A stretch of DNA of 64,000 nucleotides from Bacillus sp. ISL-18 (GTDB lineage: Bacteria > Bacillota > Bacilli > Bacillales > Cytobacillaceae), in assembly GCF_018613415.1 (NCBI RefSeq), contig NZ_JAGGQG010000011.1:1-64000 (forward strand), in the 5' to 3' direction. The notes under the pieces were generated by a model. The model was not told where the DNA came from, searched no databases, and was given only the letters and a program-made list of their open reading frames with translations. Position numbers and translations under genes: made by a program. Shown piece after piece: positions 61,659 to 64,000 of the stretch. Numbering within the stretch: position 1 is the first letter of the stretch; every line of letters begins with the position of its first letter.

Positions 61659-62021
61659 ATGATCGGGAATAATATTTATGAGTTACGGAAGAAAAGGGGA
61701 TTAACTCTTTCAGAGCTTGCATCGCGTTCTGAAATTTCTAAGTCCTACCTTAGTAATATAGAACGAGGTCTTAATCAAAATCCATCTATTAATGTCTTGA
61801 AAAAAATATCGCTTGTATTGAATGTGGAGCTTAAAACTTTGCTGAAAGCAGAAGTTTCCAATGAGGATACAGTATTTGATAAGGAGTGGATTGATTTAGT
61901 TATTGAATTAAAAGAAAGAGGAATTGATAAAATACAATTACAAGAATATAAGACTTTAATTGAATTTATAAAGTGGCAGAATCAAAATATAACTAATAAG
62001 GATAAAAAATCGTTTAAATAA
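61659..62021 (+). CDS. sinR: SinR-like biofilm master repressor
   Basis: A 120-aa XRE regulator. The helix-turn-helix (about 6-61) is SinR-like, with recognition helix SKSYLSNIERGLNQNPSI (27-44) nearly that of SinR. The C-terminal SinI-interaction domain starts DKEWIDLVIELKERG. ATG at 61659 gives MIGNNIYELRKKRG, the SinR start; an ATG three codons earlier abuts GAGG. B. subtilis SinR represses eps and tapA and is paired with sinI; here it sits at the eps 3' end and no obvious sinI precedes it. The SinR-type boxes at 34651, 41892 and 43592 are the likely targets. Confidence 0.88.
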   Translation: MIGNNIYELRKKRGLTLSELASRSEISKSYLSNIERGLNQNPSINVLKKISLVLNVELKTLLKAEVSNEDTVFDKEWIDLVIELKERGIDKIQLQEYKTLIEFIKWQNQNITNKDKKSFK

Positions 62022-62230
62022 TATATTTTGATTATATTATTGAACAGAATAAAAATTTAGTTTTACTAAGTATATTAGGACCTTTAATTAAGAAGAAATT
62101 TAAAATAGATAAATGTTGGTTAAATTATTTAACAATTTATTTGGAAAGTATAAAAAAATCCAATGACAGTTAGCTTTAATGATATAACATAAATGGGATA
62201 ACCTATGAGAATAAAAAAGAGGTGTGTTAA
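62022..62230. other. AT-rich gap, nothing recognised
   Basis: A 209-bp AT-rich interval after sinR; I see no gene, repeat or clear hairpin, only an AAGAGGTGTG ribosome site at its end. Confidence 0.5.
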
Positions 62231-62947
62231 TTGAAAATAGCGTTTATTTCGGATATTCATGGTAATGCAACTGCTCTTGAAGCAGTATTAAATGATATAA
62301 ATAAAGACGATGTTGACAAAGTTATAGTACTAGGTGACTTGTGCTATCGTGGCCCTCAACCAAAGAAATCAATTGATTTGGTGAGATCATTAAACACTCA
62401 TGTTATAAAAGGTAATGCTGATGAGTGGGTGATTAGAGGTATCAATGAGGGAGAGGTACCTAATAATAGTCTTGAAATCATGAATAAAGAAAGGGATTGG
62501 ATATTCTCACAACTAGATAGTGACTCTATTGAATACCTTAAAGCGTTACCGCATAATTTATTTCTGGAATATAAAAAAGTAAAGATTTATGCTTATCATG
62601 CAACGCCTAATAGTTTATTTGAAGTAGTTTCCTCAAATGAAAGTGATAAATTACTAGAAGAAAAAATGATGGACACCGAAGCTGATATATATATATATGC
62701 ACATATTCATAAACCTTATATCAGATTCTTGAAGGGTAAATGCATTATCAATACCGGTAGTGTTGGCTTACCATTTGACGGTTTATCTAAAGCATCTTAT
62801 GTTTTATTAAATATTTCCGAAGAAGGTTTTCAAACATCAATAGTAAGGGTGGAGTATGATGTGAATAAAGTGATTAAAGATATAACTGATTCGGATTATC
62901 CTAATTCAGAGCAATTAACGAAAATCTTAAAAAACGCTGGGGTTTAA
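62231..62947 (+). CDS. Metallophosphoesterase (YfcE-type)
   Basis: A 238-aa calcineurin-like phosphodiesterase. The metal ligands appear as SDIHGNATAL (Asp, His), LGDLCYRGP (Asp), KGNADEW (Asn-Asp), HATP (His) and AHIHKPY (His-x-His). TTG start at 62231 with AAGAGGTG upstream. Likely a phosphomonoesterase or cyclic-nucleotide phosphodiesterase; the substrate is unknown. Probably unrelated to eps. Confidence 0.85.
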   Translation: MKIAFISDIHGNATALEAVLNDINKDDVDKVIVLGDLCYRGPQPKKSIDLVRSLNTHVIKGNADEWVIRGINEGEVPNNSLEIMNKERDWIFSQLDSDSIEYLKALPHNLFLEYKKVKIYAYHATPNSLFEVVSSNESDKLLEEKMMDTEADIYIYAHIHKPYIRFLKGKCIINTGSVGLPFDGLSKASYVLLNISEEGFQTSIVRVEYDVNKVIKDITDSDYPNSEQLTKILKNAGV

Positions 62948-63260
62948 TTACAAATATGAGTTCTAGCGGATATTAATACTTTTTATAATCTTATTTGTAA
63001 AATATTTATATAAACTATTATTTTTTTTGTTTAAAAACTTAAGATTCAACTTTATATGTAAATTGAGTTTGAATTTAAAGTTTTTTGAGTAACTGCTTAG
63101 AGAGGTTAGTTTACTTTACTATAAGAATGCATTAGTGTATATAAATAGAGTATATTCTTTCAAAATAAAAAAGCTCTCATATATATTAATGAATTTTTGT
63201 AAATGTTATAATGTTAAATCTTCAATTTAATACCTTTAGTTGACCAAGAGGGGTGGTTCA
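62948..63260. other. AT-rich intergenic region, nothing recognised
   Basis: A 313-bp AT-rich gap before the acyltransferase. It ends with a GAGGGGTGG ribosome site; no hairpin terminator, RNA or repeat is evident. Confidence 0.5.
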
Positions 63261-64000
63261 ATGAATAAACGTTTTTATGTATTAGATTCCTTAAGAGGGT
63301 TAGCTGCCTTATCAGTTCTTCTATGCCATATTTTATTAGTAACTAAAATTCCAATATTAACGTTTTTTTTTACTGGCTATTCACCTCTAAAAGTATTTGT
63401 TAATGGGCATTCAGCAGTTATTCTTTTTTTTATCTTAAGTGGTTTTGTATTGTCTCTTCCATTTATTCGCGGAAATAATATCAAGTATCACATATTTTTG
63501 ATTAAACGTTTCTTTAGAATTTACCTTCCTTATATCGTTTCTGTTTTATTTACTATAATTTTTTGTTATGCCTTTTCAAGAGGTGGAATTAATGAACTAA
63601 GTAGTTGGTTTAATAATTCTTGGACGGAGTCAATTAAATTCAATAACATTATTGGACACATTTTTATGATAGGAAATTTTAATGTTGAAGCTTTGAATAG
63701 TGTTTATTGGTCTTTAGTTCAAGAAATGAGGATTTCTCTCATTTTTCCGTTGTTAGCCCTCATAATATTGAGATTTAATTGGAAATGGACTTTGATTTTA
63801 GGACTTACTTTATCAGGTATCAGCGGTCTAAATAACATCTTTAAGTTTGAAACTAGCCAAGGATTTAATATCTCTTATTCCTTTACCTTACATTACATAT
63901 CTTTGTTTTTAATAGGTGGATTGGGTGCTAAAAATTCAGACAATTTGGTAGGACTATATAAAAAATTATCTAAATCCCAAAAATGGATATTAGTAATATT
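63261..64000 (+). CDS. Acyltransferase 3 family membrane protein (3'-truncated by the window)
   Basis: ATG at 63261 with AGAGGGGTGG upstream; 246 complete codons are visible, with no stop before the window edge. The N-terminus YVLDSLRGLAALSVLLCHI is the acyltransferase-3 signature, with the conserved Arg and His. Multiple helices follow, and VYWSLVQEMRISLIFP (about residues 150-165) is a second conserved motif. Such enzymes O-acetylate envelope or extracellular polysaccharides. Confidence 0.87.
   Translation, partial: MNKRFYVLDSLRGLAALSVLLCHILLVTKIPILTFFFTGYSPLKVFVNGHSAVILFFILSGFVLSLPFIRGNNIKYHIFLIKRFFRIYLPYIVSVLFTIIFCYAFSRGGINELSSWFNNSWTESIKFNNIIGHIFMIGNFNVEALNSVYWSLVQEMRISLIFPLLALIILRFNWKWTLILGLTLSGISGLNNIFKFETSQGFNISYSFTLHYISLFLIGGLGAKNSDNLVGLYKKLSKSQKWILVI

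Overview
The window looks like chromosome of a spore-forming member of the Bacillaceae (Bacillus, Neobacillus, Mesobacillus or similar; genus not resolvable by eye). The evidence is an S-box (SAM-I) riboswitch ahead of metI-metC, a Spo0E-type phosphatase, a YteA-type DksA protein, a YugJ/Pgi/YugN/YugO block arranged as in B. subtilis, strong AGGAGG ribosome sites with many TTG and GTG starts, and a B. subtilis-type eps cluster with a SinR homologue. No tRNA, rRNA, CRISPR array or insertion sequence was seen.

Layout. 1-410: six tandem 52-bp repeats. 431-4965: yugJ-like alcohol dehydrogenase, pgi, yugN, yugO and a small Spo0E-like gene. 5120-14385: a YkoS/YkoT-like pair, LysE exporter, amino acid permease, yteA, small genes, CDF cation exporter and CorA, interspersed with three copies of a dispersed structured repeat. 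14604-15979: an NprR-like RRNPP regulator overlapping a proline-rich pro-signal peptide gene. 16241-24530: a PLP trans-sulfuration enzyme, small proteins, a DHA2 exporter, an aldose epimerase, a VOC protein, a short flavoprotein, and the pxpBAC 5-oxoprolinase operon. 24596-26490: a MarR/MFS pair with a perfect 18-bp operator and seven 21-bp tandem repeats. 26629-34520 (minus strand): a methionine operon, metI-metC-yitJ-metH, under an S-box riboswitch.

34609-41828 is a complete lasso-peptide cluster of the paeninodin type. In order it holds a cyclase (C), a 43-aa precursor (A), an HPr-kinase-like peptide kinase (K), a PqqD-like RRE (B1), a transglutaminase-like protease (B2), a nucleotidyltransferase (N) and an ABC exporter (D). 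The precursor ends in Ser, the residue such kinases phosphorylate, and the predicted ring is Leu1 to Asp9. 41885-62021 is a large exopolysaccharide (eps) operon: epsA, epsB, a long structured leader-like gap, epsC, glycosyltransferases, epsG polymerase, two acetyltransferases, LicD, a flippase, a TagD-like cytidylyltransferase, epsL-epsM-epsN and a sinR homologue. It is followed by a phosphodiesterase and a 3'-truncated acyltransferase that runs off the window. The lasso and eps regions are visibly more AT-rich than the preceding housekeeping DNA.

The most interesting reading is that the lasso and eps operons form one regulatory unit. The inverted SinR-type box GTTCT-N6-AGAAC lies in the lasso promoter region (34651-34666) and in the eps promoter spacer (41892-41907, a perfect palindrome). 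A weaker version lies ahead of epsC (43592-43607). The SinR homologue is encoded at the end of the same locus, and two tiny helical-hairpin proteins are encoded within it. This suggests a phosphorylated lasso peptide made under biofilm-matrix control. A second peptide-signalling system, the NprR-like pair, lies upstream.
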